Shown in pieces: positions 63,299 through 64,000 of a stretch of 64,000 bases of DNA. Source of the stretch: Streptomyces capitiformicae (GTDB lineage Bacteria; Actinomycetota; Actinomycetes; Streptomycetales; Streptomycetaceae); NCBI RefSeq assembly GCF_002214185.1, contig NZ_CP022161.1, positions 1,240,001 through 1,304,000 of the forward strand, given 5' to 3'. How positions within the stretch are numbered: the first letter of the stretch is position 1; the number at the start of each line of letters is the position of its first letter. Position numbers and translations under genes: made by a program. Under the pieces are notes generated by a model, which searched no databases, was not told where the DNA came from, and worked only from the letters and a program-made list of their open reading frames with translations.

Positions 63299-64000
63299 AT
63301 GACACGACAAGACCCCGGCACCGATTCCCTGGAACGCCGCCGCCGTGCCGCCGTGGTGGGTCTCGGCGCCCGCGCCCGGATGTTCACCGAGGCACTGACG
63401 GGCCCCTTCGCTGACCGGATCGACCTGGTGGGCCTCTGCGACACCAACGCGCGCCGCATGGCCGTCCACAACGACTGGATCACGGCCGACCACCCGAGCC
63501 GTGCGCCCGTACCGGCTTACGGGGCAGGGGAGTTCGCGGAGATGCTGCGCCGCGAGCGCGTCGACCTGGTCGTCGTGACGAGCGTGGACCGGACCCACGA
63601 CCACTACATCGTGGGCGCGCTGGAGGCGGGCTGCGACGTGGTCACCGAGAAGCCGATGACCACCGACGCCGAGCGCGCCCGCCGCATCCTGGACGCCCGC
63701 CGCCGGACGGGCCGCGAGGTGCGCGTCTCCTTCAACTACCGCTACAACCCGGTGCATTCGGCGGTACGGCAGCTGATCGCGGGCGGCGAGATCGGCGAGG
63801 TCGGCTCGGTGCACTTCGAGTGGCTGCTCGATCTGCGGCACGGCGCCGACTACTTCCGCCGCTGGCACCGCGACAGAGCCGACTCAGGTGGCCTCCTGGT
63901 CCACAAGTCGACCCATCACTTCGACCTGGTCAACTGGTGGCTCGACAGCCGCCCCGAGACCGTCTTCGCCCAGGGCGGTCTCTTCTTCTACGGCGAGGAG
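63299..64000 (+). CDS. Gfo/Idh/MocA-family oxidoreductase, 5' part
   Basis: ATG 63299 follows GGAAGG, and the frame runs open past the right edge (234 codons visible). It has the Rossmann motif VVGLGARARMF, VVVTSVDRTHDHYIVGALEAGCDVVTEKPM with the catalytic-region EKP, then FNYRYNPVHSAVRQLI and GGLLVHKSTHHFDLVNWWL. It probably acts on the sugar imported by the divergent MalEFG-type system. It is a different paralogue from the 58-kb gene. Confidence 0.9.
   Translation, partial: MTRQDPGTDSLERRRRAAVVGLGARARMFTEALTGPFADRIDLVGLCDTNARRMAVHNDWITADHPSRAPVPAYGAGEFAEMLRRERVDLVVVTSVDRTHDHYIVGALEAGCDVVTEKPMTTDAERARRILDARRRTGREVRVSFNYRYNPVHSAVRQLIAGGEIGEVGSVHFEWLLDLRHGADYFRRWHRDRADSGGLLVHKSTHHFDLVNWWLDSRPETVFAQGGLFFYGEE

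Noticed and set aside
1..64000. tRNA, rRNA, integrase or transposase genes that would mark a classical mobile island
   Set aside because: None was recognised on either strand, so a site-specific integrative element is not supported despite the island-like gene content.

Overview
The DNA is very GC-rich, uses GTG starts freely, and carries a Streptomyces-type type VII secretion (ESX) locus, WhiJ-like XRE/DUF397 regulators, AbaA-like ATPases and aromatic-polyketide tailoring genes. It is almost certainly a Streptomyces chromosome, probably arm-proximal given the remnants and repeats. No tRNA, rRNA or CRISPR array was seen.

Region 1 (1-15.3 kb): the 3' end of ribF, then a type VII secretion locus: a MinD-like proline-rich ATPase, a conserved partner protein, eccE, eccB, the mycosin mycP, a DUF397 gene and the two WXG100 genes esxB/esxA. 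A WhiJ/AbaA-like regulatory set and two exported proteins with lower GC follow. The motor gene eccC survives only as a fragment of about 60-75 codons at 15.07-15.30 kb, and eccD is not in the window.

Region 2 (15.3-38.9 kb): an island of aromatic-polyketide tailoring and export genes with no polyketide synthase. It has three flavin hydroxylases, three paralogous O-methyltransferase-fold proteins, a flavin halogenase, an LLM-class oxidoreductase, a multicopper oxidase, an SDR, an ABM monooxygenase (38.9-39.2 kb), a damaged asparagine-synthetase-like gene, a truncated P450, a secreted VOC protein, a MarR regulator, a CPA2 antiporter and an MMPL exporter. A roughly 130-bp promoter containing MarR-type palindromes occurs twice in inverted orientation (22.4 and 30.5 kb), linking the two halves of the island into one probable regulon.

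Region 3 (39-46.4 kb): a POT transporter, an mhpD-mhpE deletion chimera, a PaaX-family regulator, a DUF418-like membrane protein, a wrecked response regulator and its surviving histidine kinase. A T-free 36-bp minisatellite lies between the last two.

Region 4 (46.4-64 kb): ordinary Streptomyces genes. These are a SpoIIE/GAF/ATPase phosphatase, a Ser/Thr kinase, a GT-C-like membrane protein, a hexapeptide-acyltransferase fusion, and two sugar-uptake systems: a ribose-type ABC system with a GntR regulator and Gfo/Idh oxidoreductase, and a MalEFG-type ABC system with a YesL-like protein and a divergent Gfo/Idh gene.

Short tandem duplications are unusually common throughout (units of 12, 14, 16, 17, 18, 28, 36 and 55 bp). 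Several sit exactly where genes are truncated or frameshifted.
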